Assembly (NCBI GenBank): GCA_036405235.1
Contig: DASWYA010000001.1
Span: forward strand, 248,001 to 312,000
Direction of reading: 5' to 3'
DNA from: JASLCR01 sp036405235
GTDB taxonomy: Bacteria > Patescibacteriota > Saccharimonadia > Saccharimonadales > Saccharimonadaceae
DNA: 64,000 bases
Below, piece after piece: positions 24,173 through 32,709 of this stretch. Position 1 is the stretch's first letter. Each line of letters opens with the position of its first letter. The notes beneath the pieces are model-generated. The model made no database searches, was not told where the DNA came from, and worked only from the letters and a program-made list of their open reading frames with translations. Made by a program: the position numbers and the translations under genes.

Positions 24173-25096
24173 TTAGAGCTCCAATTCCGTCAATTTATCT
24201 TTGACTTCATCAAGCGCTTTAGAGCCAAAGCCCTTAAGCTCACGTAGGTCTTGTTCGTTCAGTGTCACGAGGTCGTGTACAGTGCGGATATCGTTGTTCA
24301 CGAGAGCATTTGCGGTACGTGCACTTAGATTTAGATCTTCAATTGATGTGTTTAGCTCGCTACCGGCGTCATCATTTTCCTGACCGAGTGCTGGAGCTGC
24401 TTCAACAGTAGTGCTGCCAGCGAGTGCAGTGTACTGATTAACTAGGATTGCTGCTGCTTCCTCGAAAGCTTCCTTTGGAGAAAGTGCACCATTTGTAGTA
24501 ACCGTAAGCTTGAGCTGGTCAAGATTTGTTTCTTGGCCAACACGAGTAGCGTCAACTTTGAAACGTACACGAAGTACTGGGCTGAATGTTGCATCGATTG
24601 CGATCATATCGCTATGAAGGCGACTGAGGCTTGATTCTTCGATTGTGCGGTAGCCGCGACCTGATTCTACTACTAGATCCATCACGAGTGATGTCTTCGG
24701 GTCATCGATAGTAGCAATCACCTGCTCTGGGTTGACGATTTCAACGTCGCCTGTAGTCTTGATGTCGCCAGCAGTTACTGCGCCCGCGCCTTTTTTCTCA
24801 AGACGTAGCTCAACTGGGCTATCTGAGTGAACAAGCAAGTTGACTGTCTTGAGGTTGAGCATGATATCAACAACATCTTCTTTGATACCCTTGATAGTTG
24901 TGAACTCATGAGTTGCACCTTCGACGCGGAAAGCTACGATAGCACCGCCTCGAATGCTTGAAAGCAAGACTCGGCGCAAGCTATTTCCAAGAGTATTTCC
25001 GTAGCCAGCCTGCATTGGCTCAATCACGAAAGTTGCACTAGTAGAAGAATGCTCCTCAACCTTGGCGAGTGCTGGATTGTGAATAGCGTTTGACAT
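24173..25096 (-). CDS. rpoA: RNA polymerase alpha subunit
   Basis: A 307-residue alpha subunit. The N-terminal domain (about 1-230) has YGNTLGNSLRRVLLSSIRG for dimerisation and beta/beta' assembly. After an acidic linker comes the C-terminal domain (about 248-307) with IEDLNLSARTANALVNNDI and LKGFGSKALDEVKDKL, which binds UP elements and activators. Good AAGGAG Shine-Dalgarno. It lies between rpsD and rplQ. Confidence 0.98.
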   Translation of the reverse strand: MSNAIHNPALAKVEEHSSTSATFVIEPMQAGYGNTLGNSLRRVLLSSIRGGAIVAFRVEGATHEFTTIKGIKEDVVDIMLNLKTVNLLVHSDSPVELRLEKKGAGAVTAGDIKTTGDVEIVNPEQVIATIDDPKTSLVMDLVVESGRGYRTIEESSLSRLHSDMIAIDATFSPVLRVRFKVDATRVGQETNLDQLKLTVTTNGALSPKEAFEEAAAILVNQYTALAGSTTVEAAPALGQENDDAGSELNTSIEDLNLSARTANALVNNDIRTVHDLVTLNEQDLRELKGFGSKALDEVKDKLTELEL

Positions 25097-25122
25097 TAGT
25101 ATATTCTCCTTGTCTTCTTGGC

Positions 25123-25740
25123 TTAGCGCGAGTAATACTCGACGATTAATTGTTCGTTGATATCAGCCTCAGCTTCTTCACGCTTTGGCAGTCCTGTTAC
25201 CTGAACCTTTAGGTTCTTTACATCACTCTTAAGCCAGCTAAGACTTGCCTGAACAGAGTTTCCAACTACATCGTTGATCGCTGTAAAGTAACCGTTTTTG
25301 CTAGACTTTGGTCGAACTGTAATCTCGTCGCCTGGCTTCAAACGAATTGAAGGAATGTCGACACGCTTACCGTTGAGTAGGAAGTTTCCATGACTCACAA
25401 GTTGGCGTGCGCCGCGGCGGCTTACTGCAAAACCTGCTCGGTATACAGCGTTATCAAGACGAAGCTCAAGTAGCTGAAGGAGATTTTCTCCCGCTAGACC
25501 TGGGCGACGTGATGCTTCGGTCATCAGACGAGCGAATTGCTTCTCTAGAAGACCATAAGCGCGTCGCACTTTTTGCTTTTCACGAAGCTGAGTCGCGTAC
25601 AAGCTTTGCTTTGGCATACGTCCGCCAGGCTGTTGGCCAGGCATGTTTGTCTTCTTGATAAGAATTTTATGTGCTTTTGGGTGAAGCGCGTAGCCTTCGC
25701 GGCGTGATTGCTTCACGATTGGTGAACGATCTCGTGCCAT
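25123..25740 (-). CDS. rpsD: Ribosomal protein S4
   Basis: A 205-residue S4, a primary 16S rRNA binder. Start chosen at the ATG at 25740 (MARDRSPIVKQSRR): AAGGAG lies 9 nt upstream, and the gene then begins 1 nt after rpsK. The N terminus lacks the zinc-type cysteines. The S4 domain is near residues 95-155 (RLDNAVYRAGFAVSRRGARQ). Confidence 0.97.
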   Translation of the reverse strand: MARDRSPIVKQSRREGYALHPKAHKILIKKTNMPGQQPGGRMPKQSLYATQLREKQKVRRAYGLLEKQFARLMTEASRRPGLAGENLLQLLELRLDNAVYRAGFAVSRRGARQLVSHGNFLLNGKRVDIPSIRLKPGDEITVRPKSSKNGYFTAINDVVGNSVQASLSWLKSDVKNLKVQVTGLPKREEAEADINEQLIVEYYSR

Positions 25741-25741
25741 A

Positions 25742-26176
25742 CTACACTCTCCTTTGCTTGCGTGGGCGTGCGCCACCGTGTGGTACGCCAGTTACGTCTT
25801 TGATTGATTCAATTTGGATATCAAAGCTTGATACAGCACGGATTGCTGCGTCGCGTCCAAGGCCGACGCCTTTTACAAACACATCTACGGTTTTCATACC
25901 GTGAAGTGTCTTGACGAGTTCAGCTGCTTTTTCAGCAGCAACTTGAGCAGCGTAGGCTGTGCCCTTCTTGCTTCCTCTAAAACCACACGCACCAGCGCTT
26001 GATGCACACAGTACAGCACCTTTTTTGTCTGTAAAGGTAATAATCGTGTTATTGAAGCTAGCCTGAATATGCATCTGGCCAGCTGGTACCGCACGACGTT
26101 GCTTCTTGCGTGAAGTTGTTTTCTTCTCTACTGCAGCCGGAGCTTCGGCGGTAGTAGTTTTTTCAGTATCTGCCAT
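25742..26176 (-). CDS. rpsK: Ribosomal protein S11
   Basis: A 144-residue S11 with an N-terminal extension of about 28 residues rich in Thr, Ala and Lys. The core HIQASFNNTIITFTDKKG and the end VTGVPHGGARPRKQRRV are typical of the platform protein next to the Shine-Dalgarno duplex. Strong AAGGAG ribosome-binding site. Confidence 0.97.
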   Translation of the reverse strand: MADTEKTTTAEAPAAVEKKTTSRKKQRRAVPAGQMHIQASFNNTIITFTDKKGAVLCASSAGACGFRGSKKGTAYAAQVAAEKAAELVKTLHGMKTVDVFVKGVGLGRDAAIRAVSSFDIQIESIKDVTGVPHGGARPRKQRRV

Positions 26177-26190
26177 CTTATGCTCCTTCC

Positions 26191-26577
26191 TTAAGTCTTA
26201 GTCGCTGCTTTAGGTTGTGCGCCGCCAACGGCAACTGCTCGACCCTTGCGAGTGCGGGCGTTAGTGCGAGTACGTTGACCACGTGTTGGGAGGCCAGCTT
26301 TGTGACGCATGCCACGGTACGCACCGATGTCCTTGAGGCGCTTGATATTATTGACTACGAGACGTTGGAGATCGCCTTCGGTTGTATAGTCTTTGTCGAC
26401 TATGCCACGAATGCGCTGTTCTTCAGCCTCGGTGAGATCCTTCACCCGAGTGGTCGGCTCAACATTTGCCGCCGCAAGGATGTCTCGTGAGTACTTTTTG
26501 CCTATACCATGGATGTAGGTAAGTGCAATCCATACTTGTTTCTCAGCGGGAATTGTTACCCCAGAGATTCGAGCCAT
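26191..26577 (-). CDS. rpsM: Ribosomal protein S13
   Basis: A 128-residue S13 of the 30S head. RISGVTIPAEKQVWIALTYI, HGIGKKYSRDIL and the C-terminal GQRTRTNARTRKGRAVAVGG are characteristic; the tail contacts the P-site tRNA and L5. It starts 2 nt after rpmJ. Confidence 0.97.
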   Translation of the reverse strand: MARISGVTIPAEKQVWIALTYIHGIGKKYSRDILAAANVEPTTRVKDLTEAEEQRIRGIVDKDYTTEGDLQRLVVNNIKRLKDIGAYRGMRHKAGLPTRGQRTRTNARTRKGRAVAVGGAQPKAATKT

Positions 26578-26579
26578 AC

Positions 26580-26696
26580 TTAACCCTGCCTTTGCTTATT
26601 CTTAGGTTTTTTCTTATTGATGACGCGAAGACGACCTTTACGTCGAACCAGCTGATCATCTGGACTGATTTTTTTCACGCTTGCACGAACTTTCAT
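26580..26696 (-). CDS. rpmJ: Ribosomal protein L36, zinc-ligand-free
   Basis: Hand-translated 38-residue L36: MKVRASVKKISPDDQLVRRK, then GRLRVINKKKPKNKQRQG. Start, length and the NKQRQG end are exactly L36, but the three Cys and one His that bind zinc in the common form are Ser, Asp, Asn and Lys. It lies between infA and rpsM, its classical position. Confidence 0.95.
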   Translation of the reverse strand: MKVRASVKKISPDDQLVRRKGRLRVINKKKPKNKQRQG

Positions 26697-26746
26697 GAGC
26701 TTCTAAAAAATCCTTTCCTAAGTTATTGATTAATATTATTAAGAGC

Positions 26747-26989
26747 TTAGGCCGTAGCCGGTCGCTCGTCTCGTAGGCGGAAGCTGATTCGTCCCTTTGT
26801 GAGATCATAAGGGGTCATCTCAACTTCTACCTTATCGCCCGGCACTAGACGGATGTAATGCTTGCGCATCTTTCCGCTAATATGAGCGATAATACTATGA
26901 CCATTCTCGAGTTCTACCTTGAATTGAGTATTAGGCAGTGCTTCCACCACCTTGCCTTGCATCTTGATAACCTCTTTTTGACTAGCCAT
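26747..26989 (-). CDS. infA: Translation initiation factor IF-1
   Basis: An 80-residue OB-fold factor that binds the 30S A site. KEVIKMQGKVVEALPNTQFK, HISGKMRKHYIRLVPGDKVE and LTKGRISFRLRDE match the family. It is the first gene of the alpha-type operon; the map and adk genes that often precede it are absent, and a sortase gene stands there. Confidence 0.97.
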   Translation of the reverse strand: MASQKEVIKMQGKVVEALPNTQFKVELENGHSIIAHISGKMRKHYIRLVPGDKVEVEMTPYDLTKGRISFRLRDERPATA

Positions 26990-27004
26990 AAATTACAATT
27001 GTTA

Positions 27005-27033
27005 ATTATACACCATAAAACTAGAAGAGTAAA
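27005..27033 (-). promoter_or_regulatory. Proximal promoter of the infA-rpsI operon
   Basis: TTTACT (27028-27033) and TATAAT (27005-27010) with a 17-nt spacer, giving a leader of about 10 nt before infA. Confidence 0.65.
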
Positions 27034-27041
27034 CCATTTCT

Positions 27042-27062
27042 AAAAAGATTTTCACGAAATCT
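27042..27062 (-). terminator. Hairpin with T-run between two infA promoters
   Basis: AGATTT-CGTGA-AAATCT followed by TTTTA on the minus strand. It lies after the distal promoter (27099-27126), so it may end spc-operon transcripts or attenuate transcripts from that promoter. Confidence 0.55.
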
Positions 27063-27098
27063 GTCTCATCAACTTGATGCCGTGAAAGGTTACCTTAT

Positions 27099-27126
27099 AT
27101 TGTAGCGAAGTACGGCGAGACGTCAA
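27099..27126 (-). promoter_or_regulatory. Distal promoter upstream of infA
   Basis: TTGACG (27121-27126) and TACAAT (27099-27104) with a 16-nt spacer, just after the sortase stop. Confidence 0.5.
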
Positions 27127-27136
27127 GTGACTTACA

Positions 27137-27823
27137 CTATACACGCACAGCGCGTAGCATGATCCGACGGTCGAATTGTTGGTATTTTGGCACCCATTTT
27201 CCGTCACAAGTGATGAGGTTTAGTCCCTCTTTTGTCTCGTCGGCTGATTGCATCATCATCTTCATGCCTGTTTTATTTACTTCATCAAGCGCCATGCTCT
27301 GATTTTCTACAACTTTATAGGTAAACTTTTTACCATCACCACGCTCGACGATGATTTCAGCGCCCTTTTGGAGCGTGCCTATTTTTGCAAATACACCGTT
27401 ACGTGTAATACCGCCATTATGACCATCGATAAGAACAGCGCCGTACCCCGCGCCTGGTCTTGCGCTTTTGTTGTACCATGCGGCATCAGAGATATTTTTA
27501 GGTGTATCAAGCTGATTATTTGCAGTTACACCCACAGACATTACACGTGTATTTCCTACGCCAAGGCTTGGTATGGAAATATAGCGAGGATTAATCTTGG
27601 GTACGGTATATTCAGTAATCTGTTTTTCGGTGACTGGAGACTCATCAATTCGCGGGTCTGCTCGCAGGGCTTTCACATCTACGAATGGAGGGAGATCTCC
27701 CTTAGTGAAGTAGCTGTACGCAAACCATATCGTGACAGCCAAAATACCGACAAAAACTATCCAAAATAACCATCGTATACCACGAAAATCACGTTTGTGA
27801 TGGATCTCTAAACCTGCAGCCAT
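27137..27823 (-). CDS. Sortase
   Basis: A 228-residue cysteine transpeptidase with an N-terminal membrane anchor (about 17-36) and the sortase barrel. The catalytic residues are His135 (LIDGHNGG), Cys206 (LITCDG) and an Arg of FDRRIML (219-220). Sortases cut a C-terminal LPxTG-like signal and link the protein to the surface. No substrate is adjacent; the best candidate in the window is the protein at 50821-51225, with a PDTG signal. Between secY and infA is an unusual place for a sortase. Confidence 0.9.
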   Translation of the reverse strand: MAAGLEIHHKRDFRGIRWLFWIVFVGILAVTIWFAYSYFTKGDLPPFVDVKALRADPRIDESPVTEKQITEYTVPKINPRYISIPSLGVGNTRVMSVGVTANNQLDTPKNISDAAWYNKSARPGAGYGAVLIDGHNGGITRNGVFAKIGTLQKGAEIIVERGDGKKFTYKVVENQSMALDEVNKTGMKMMMQSADETKEGLNLITCDGKWVPKYQQFDRRIMLRAVRV

Positions 27824-27844
27824 TACGATCTATTTTACCACAAG

Positions 27845-29275
27845 CTACTTGTAGTCGTCATACGTGACCATTAGTGCGCGCGAGTTGATCTGGCGAAGTG
27901 CTTCGAGAGCTACCGACACGACAATCAATACACCGGTACCACCGATTGCTAGATTCCCATTTGTATCTTGGAAACCAACGAGGTTATACAACAGATACTC
28001 CCCAATATATGGCAATACCGCGATCAGACCAAGCACGAGTGAGCCGAAGAGGATGAGGCGATTCATAGTACGAGAAAGATATTTTTCAGTCTGAAGTCCT
28101 GGACGAACACCTTCTATAAAGCCACCTTGCTTTTGAAGATTTTCAGCTATCTCATTTGAATTAAACACAATTCCAGTGTAGAAATAAGTGAACGCAATGA
28201 CGAGTACAAAGTATAATCCTGGGTAAATGAACGCTTGCCATGTCTCGCCAGTGAACTGACCAGGATTCGGTGTCTGGAACCAAGTGATGAGATTTGTTGC
28301 AATATCGGCGTAGGCTTCACTGCCGGTCGCCTTGAGTACCTGACCGACGAACGCCGGGAGGCTTAAGAACGCAACCGCAAAGATGACCGGAATGACACCT
28401 GCTGCGATGAGCTTCATAGGTAGGATGCTCTTTACGCCACCGTAGCTTGAATTACCTTGGACACGCTTTGCGTAGTTGATGGTCACGACACGCTGCGCCT
28501 CATTGATCTTAACGAGGAAATAGAGCACCATCAGGGAGACAAGACCAAGAACCAGGAATACAAAGAATGCCCCGGTACTGATAGGTATAGTAAACCACCC
28601 AAAGACGTTAAGAGGATCCGTAACAGGACTTGTCGAAGTGCCAAACAGGCTTCCAATAAATAGTTGGCCAAACTGAGGCATCTGGCTAATAATACCTGCA
28701 AAGATGAGAAGAGATAGTCCATTTCCTACTCCTTGTTCGGTCATAATCTCACCGAGCCACATAAGTAGCATAGAGCCAGCCGTCATAGCTCCCACGGCTA
28801 CGATCCATTCAAAGATAGTAGGATCACTTAAGATCGTGGAGTTACTCTGTAGCACCGTCTGTCTCAGGATATAGATAAAAGCAATAGATTGCACGATTGC
28901 GAGTGGCAAGCTAATGATACGTGTCCACTGTTGAATCTTACGCCTACCAGACTCACCATCTTTATGAAGCTCTTCTAGCTTGGGTACAGCCTTGGTAAGC
29001 AGCTGTGTGATGATTGATGCTGTAATAAACGGGCTCAGGCCAACCAACACAATAGAGAAACTTGCGAGCGCTCCACCAGAGAGAAGATTTAGAAATCCAC
29101 CAAACTGGCTACCGCCTAATACGCTGTTGATCACTTCTTTTAGTTGCGTAGGATCTGCGAGGGGCACGGGAATATGCGCCAAGAAGCGATAGGCAACGAT
29201 AAGCCCAAGCAAGACTAACAAGCGTTTCTGCATGTCTTTATTTTTTAGAGATTTTGCAATTGTTTTCCAATTCAT
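27845..29275 (-). CDS. secY: Preprotein translocase subunit SecY
   Basis: A 476-residue, ten-helix translocon channel. The plug/TM2 region (FGGFLNLLSGGALASFSIVLVG cut here to its start FGGFLNLLSGG), GVGNGLSLLIFAG and the C-terminal VEALRQINSRALM are typical. It forms the channel with SecE (2628-2933). It lies 167 nt after rplO, and that gap contains a long hairpin (29344-29402). Confidence 0.97.
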   Translation of the reverse strand: MNWKTIAKSLKNKDMQKRLLVLLGLIVAYRFLAHIPVPLADPTQLKEVINSVLGGSQFGGFLNLLSGGALASFSIVLVGLSPFITASIITQLLTKAVPKLEELHKDGESGRRKIQQWTRIISLPLAIVQSIAFIYILRQTVLQSNSTILSDPTIFEWIVAVGAMTAGSMLLMWLGEIMTEQGVGNGLSLLIFAGIISQMPQFGQLFIGSLFGTSTSPVTDPLNVFGWFTIPISTGAFFVFLVLGLVSLMVLYFLVKINEAQRVVTINYAKRVQGNSSYGGVKSILPMKLIAAGVIPVIFAVAFLSLPAFVGQVLKATGSEAYADIATNLITWFQTPNPGQFTGETWQAFIYPGLYFVLVIAFTYFYTGIVFNSNEIAENLQKQGGFIEGVRPGLQTEKYLSRTMNRLILFGSLVLGLIAVLPYIGEYLLYNLVGFQDTNGNLAIGGTGVLIVVSVALEALRQINSRALMVTYDDYK

Positions 29276-29343
29276 TCTGGCTTACTACCCTCTTCTTTTA
29301 CTGCCTCTTCTAGACTTAGCTCGTACTATACTTTATTTAGTAT

Positions 29344-29402
29344 AACATTGACGAGACGAGAGAAAAGAGTGTTTACGTTCTTTTCCGAGACGACTCAATG
29401 TT
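29344..29402. other. Long inverted repeat between rplO and secY
   Basis: AACATTGA (29344-29351) pairs with TCAATGTT (29395-29402), and an inner GAAAAGA pairs with TCTTTTC, giving a hairpin of about 59 nt. There is no T-run. It may be an RNA element that tunes secY relative to the ribosomal genes, or a processing site. Confidence 0.45.
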
Positions 29403-29442
29403 ACACCGTAGGTATACTACGAGGAAATCTACAAAAGATATA

Positions 29443-29922
29443 TTATTTGTCAGATTTCTCAGCTTCTTTGGCTGACTTGCGTGGTTCTACGACGCTCTTA
29501 GTGAAAGATCCACCAGCTTTTTCGATAGCTGCGATCACTGACTTTGAAGCACCTTGAACTTTAAGAGTTACTTTTTCGCTTAACTCACCGCGCGCAATAA
29601 CCTTTACTGCATGGAACGGTGAAGCGATAAGACCAGCTTCAAAAAGAGCCAAGTTGTCGACAGTCTTACCTTTGAATGCATTTAAGTGGTCAAGATAGAC
29701 TACTTGAGCAGGAGTGCGAAGACTCTTGAAACCGCGTGCTTTTGGAACAGCTTGTACGAGTGCTCGTTGACCACCCTGAAATGTAGCGTTCAACTTCTTA
29801 CCAGTACGAGCGCCTTGTCCCTTTGTACCGCGACCAGCTGTTTTACCTTGGCCAGCAGCGATACCGCGACCAACGCGCTTTTTATTCTTGTTCGAAGCAA
29901 TCTGGAGTTCGTTGTATTTCAT
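29443..29922 (-). CDS. rplO: Ribosomal protein L15
   Basis: A 159-residue L15. The N-terminal Gly/Lys-rich extension KKRVGRGIAAGQGKTAGRGT threads into 23S rRNA. It directly overlaps rpsE (1 nt); the L30 gene normally found between S5 and L15 is absent. Confidence 0.97.
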   Translation of the reverse strand: MKYNELQIASNKNKKRVGRGIAAGQGKTAGRGTKGQGARTGKKLNATFQGGQRALVQAVPKARGFKSLRTPAQVVYLDHLNAFKGKTVDNLALFEAGLIASPFHAVKVIARGELSEKVTLKVQGASKSVIAAIEKAGGSFTKSVVEPRKSAKEAEKSDK

Positions 29923-30524
29923 TACTTTGCCTCCTTCTTCGCTGGAGCCTTTTTGGCTGTCTTTGGAGCGTTAAGCCATTCTTCGCGTGGCACGAGGCTC
30001 TTCAAGGCTTCGATAGTTGCATAGGCGATATTTACCTTATTAGTGCTACCGAGGCTCTTTGAGAGCATGTTTCGGATGCCGATTACACCGATGATCTGAC
30101 GCACTACACCACCAGCGATCACACCAGTACCTGGCGCAGCTGGCTTAATGAGAACTTGTGCACCTGAGAGTTTGACCTCAGCATCGTGCGGGATAGTCTC
30201 ATTCGCAATAGGAACAACAATCATGTTCTTCTTTGCTACATCAGTTGCTTTAGCGACAGCTGTTTGTACGTCCGCACCTTTAGCTACACCAACGCCAACT
30301 TTAGTCTTTCGATCGCCTACAACAACGAGTGCTTTAAAGCGGAAGCGTCGTCCACCTTTTACGACACGTGCAACACGGTCAATATTGATGACAACTTCTT
30401 CAAATTGTTTTGGCTCCTGAGGTGCCTGATTCCGACGGTCATCGCGTCGGCCGCCGCGCTGTCCCGGACGACTTGCTGGTCGATCGCTTGAGCGTGGGGT
30501 AGTTTGCGCTGCTTGTTCAGCCAT
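29922..30524 (-). CDS. rpsE: Ribosomal protein S5
   Basis: A 200-residue S5. Start chosen at the ATG at 30524 (MAEQAAQTTPRSS), after GGAG and just behind rplR; the upstream ATG would overlap rplR. The N-terminal 45 residues are a basic Pro/Gln/Arg extension. The double-stranded RNA-binding fold begins at QFEEVVINIDRVARVVKGGR. The C terminus has a Lys/Ala tail. Confidence 0.97.
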   Translation of the reverse strand: MAEQAAQTTPRSSDRPASRPGQRGGRRDDRRNQAPQEPKQFEEVVINIDRVARVVKGGRRFRFKALVVVGDRKTKVGVGVAKGADVQTAVAKATDVAKKNMIVVPIANETIPHDAEVKLSGAQVLIKPAAPGTGVIAGGVVRQIIGVIGIRNMLSKSLGSTNKVNIAYATIEALKSLVPREEWLNAPKTAKKAPAKKEAK

Positions 30525-30525
30525 A

Positions 30526-30879
30526 CTAGAACTCCAATCCTTCTTTACGTGCTGCATCTGCGAGTGCTTTTAGGCGACCAGCATACTGGCGACCGTTACG
30601 GTCGAAGACAACAGCTTTAATCTTTGCTTTTGCAGCTTTTTTGGCAATATCTGCGCCAAGCTTTGCAGCTTTTTCGGTCATTGTACCAGTAGCTTTCGCT
30701 CCAACAGTTGTAGCTGCTGCAACTGTATGTCCTTTTTCGTCGTCGATAAGCTGCACAGAAACATGCGTGTTACTGATAGTAACAGTAAGTCGTGGACGTT
30801 CAGCAGTACCGTGTACTTTTGAGCGTACGCGATTCTTGCGTAGAGACTTGTTAAGCAGTTTTTTAGCTAGATTACTCAT
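30526..30879 (-). CDS. rplR: Ribosomal protein L18
   Basis: A 117-residue L18, a 5S rRNA binder of the central protuberance. RNRVRSKVHGTAERPRLTVT (in part), VFDRNGRQYAGRLKALADAAR and the GLEF end are diagnostic. Confidence 0.97.
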   Translation of the reverse strand: MSNLAKKLLNKSLRKNRVRSKVHGTAERPRLTVTISNTHVSVQLIDDEKGHTVAAATTVGAKATGTMTEKAAKLGADIAKKAAKAKIKAVVFDRNGRQYAGRLKALADAARKEGLEF

Positions 30880-30881
30880 GA

Positions 30882-31415
30882 TTATTTACCTGCCTTTCCT
30901 GCCTTGCGCAAAATTTGCTCGTCAGCATACTTAATACCCTTACCCTTGTATGGTTCAGGCTTCTTGAGTGCCCGGATTTCGGCTGCTGCTTGACCAACGG
31001 CTTGCTTGTCGATACCGCTAACAGTGATTTCCATCTTGTTTGTAGAGATCTGTACGCCTGCTGGTGTCTTGTATTTCACTGGGTGTGAAAAACCAAGTGC
31101 CATCTCAAGATCTGCACCGCTCATAGCGACACGGAAACCAACACCGTTTACCTCAAGCTTCTTTTCGAAGCCTTTTGTTACACCCTCAACCGCGTTGTTG
31201 AGTAGTGCGCGTTGTAGGCCGTGTTGTGCCTTTGCGATTTTCTCGTCATCCTTGCGTGTAACGATTGCTTTGTTGTCTTCAAGTGAGACTGTTACGTCAC
31301 TCAGGTGTGGCACAGTGAGTTCGCCTTTGGCGCCCTTTACTGTGATAACATCTGAATCGACTGTGATTGTCACGCCTGATGGGATTTCAATTGGTAGTTT
31401 TCCAATTCGACTCAT
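30882..31415 (-). CDS. rplF: Ribosomal protein L6
   Basis: A 177-residue L6 with two similar domains. MSRIGKLPIEIPSGVTITV opens it, and PEPYKGKGIKYADEQILRKA closes it; this region lies by the sarcin-ricin loop. Two nt after rplR. Confidence 0.97.
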   Translation of the reverse strand: MSRIGKLPIEIPSGVTITVDSDVITVKGAKGELTVPHLSDVTVSLEDNKAIVTRKDDEKIAKAQHGLQRALLNNAVEGVTKGFEKKLEVNGVGFRVAMSGADLEMALGFSHPVKYKTPAGVQISTNKMEITVSGIDKQAVGQAAAEIRALKKPEPYKGKGIKYADEQILRKAGKAGK

Positions 31416-31434
31416 ATCTTATCCTTTCTTAACT

Positions 31435-31836
31435 CTAATAAACTTTCAGTAGTACTTCACCGCCAAGACGCTGTTTTGCAGCTTCTTGGCCAGTGATGAC
31501 ACCCTTACTTGTTGAAACAAGTACGATACCACGACCTGACTTTACACGTGGGATGTCGCTAGCTGCAACGTACATACGACGCCCTGGCTTGCTCATACGA
31601 GTAAGTTCTGTGAATGTAGCGTTCTTGCCGGCTTCGTTGATAGTAATCACGAGTGTACCGCGTGGCTTACCATCTTCGAGCTTAACCTCAGCGAGGTAGC
31701 CGTTCTTTTTTAGTTGCTCTGCAACAACTTTCTTGATCTTGCTGGTTGGTACGCGGACTTCTGTCTTGCCTACCATTGCAGCGTTGCGGATCCGGGTCAG
31801 GAGATCAGCGATTGGGTCTGTAGATTGTAAACTCAT
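31435..31836 (-). CDS. rpsH: Ribosomal protein S8
   Basis: A 133-residue S8, a central-domain 16S rRNA binder. DPIADLLTRIRNAAMVGKTE and GRGIVLVSTSKGVITGQEA match; in some bacteria S8 represses the spc operon through rplE mRNA, which cannot be seen here. Confidence 0.97.
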   Translation of the reverse strand: MSLQSTDPIADLLTRIRNAAMVGKTEVRVPTSKIKKVVAEQLKKNGYLAEVKLEDGKPRGTLVITINEAGKNATFTELTRMSKPGRRMYVAASDIPRVKSGRGIVLVSTSKGVITGQEAAKQRLGGEVLLKVY

Positions 31837-31852
31837 ATTCTTTCTCCTTTCC

Positions 31853-32122
31853 TTACCAGCTACTCTTTGTTATACCAGGGATCTCTCCCTTTGATGCTTT
31901 TTCGCGGAAGTTGATGCGATTCAAGCCAAACTTGCGCATGTAGCCATGTGGGCGGCCGCTCAATACGTCACGGTTCTTCCAGCGAGTTGGGCTGCTGTTC
32001 TTTGGTAGCTTCTGTAGACCTTCTTGGTCACCAAGCTCTTTGAGTTCAGCACGCTTAGCAGCATATTTCTGGATCATTTTCTTGCGCTTTTCGTCTTTTG
32101 CGATCATTGATTTCTTTGCCAT
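31853..32122 (-). CDS. rpsN: Ribosomal protein S14, zinc-free form
   Basis: An 89-residue S14 of the long, cysteine-free type. NSSPTRWKNRDVLSGRPHGY and FGLNRINFREKASKGEIPG are typical, and no CxxC pair is present. It overlaps rplE by 1 nt. Confidence 0.96.
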   Translation of the reverse strand: MAKKSMIAKDEKRKKMIQKYAAKRAELKELGDQEGLQKLPKNSSPTRWKNRDVLSGRPHGYMRKFGLNRINFREKASKGEIPGITKSSW

Positions 32123-32709
32123 TACTTCTGTCCTCCTGCTTTCTCGAACGGAATTCCAAACTTCTCTAGCATAGCGCGAGTGTTTTCTTTGCTGCCATTT
32201 GCAACAGTAAAGGTAACTTGTAGGCCGTGAACTACTTGAGTTTCTTCAAATGTAAGCTCAGGAAAGATTGATTGTTCGAGAATGCCGAGGCTGTAGTTGC
32301 CTTGGCGGTCAAAAGCCTTTGCTTTAACACCGTGGAAGTCACGGACACGAGGAAGTGCAACATTTACTAAACGGTCGAGGAATTCATACATGCGTGCACC
32401 GCGAAGTGTTACAGATACGCCAACTGGCGCACCCATGCCTGCACGAATCTTGAAAGTTGCAATAGATTTCTTCGCAAGACGCTCTACCGGAGCCTGTCCA
32501 GTGATCTTAGTCAATGTATTTTTAACTGTCTCTAGATGACGCTTGTCGTCTTTACTCTTGCCAGTTCCTACGCTTACCGTAATCTTCTCGAGCTTTGGTA
32601 CTCGCTGTACGTTCTCGAGCTTCAGTTCGGCCTGTAGTTCCTTTCGGTACGATGAGTCGTACAAGGCTTTCAAGCGAGGAGCTGGTGTGGCGAGTGTTTT
32701 CTCTGCCAT
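32122..32709 (-). CDS. rplE: Ribosomal protein L5
   Basis: A 195-residue L5 that binds 5S rRNA and contacts P-site tRNA. ITGQAPVERLAKKSIATFKI, GVSVTLRGARMYEFLDRL and the LGILEQSIFPE segment are standard. It has one-base overlaps on both sides. Confidence 0.97.
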   Translation of the reverse strand: MAEKTLATPAPRLKALYDSSYRKELQAELKLENVQRVPKLEKITVSVGTGKSKDDKRHLETVKNTLTKITGQAPVERLAKKSIATFKIRAGMGAPVGVSVTLRGARMYEFLDRLVNVALPRVRDFHGVKAKAFDRQGNYSLGILEQSIFPELTFEETQVVHGLQVTFTVANGSKENTRAMLEKFGIPFEKAGGQK

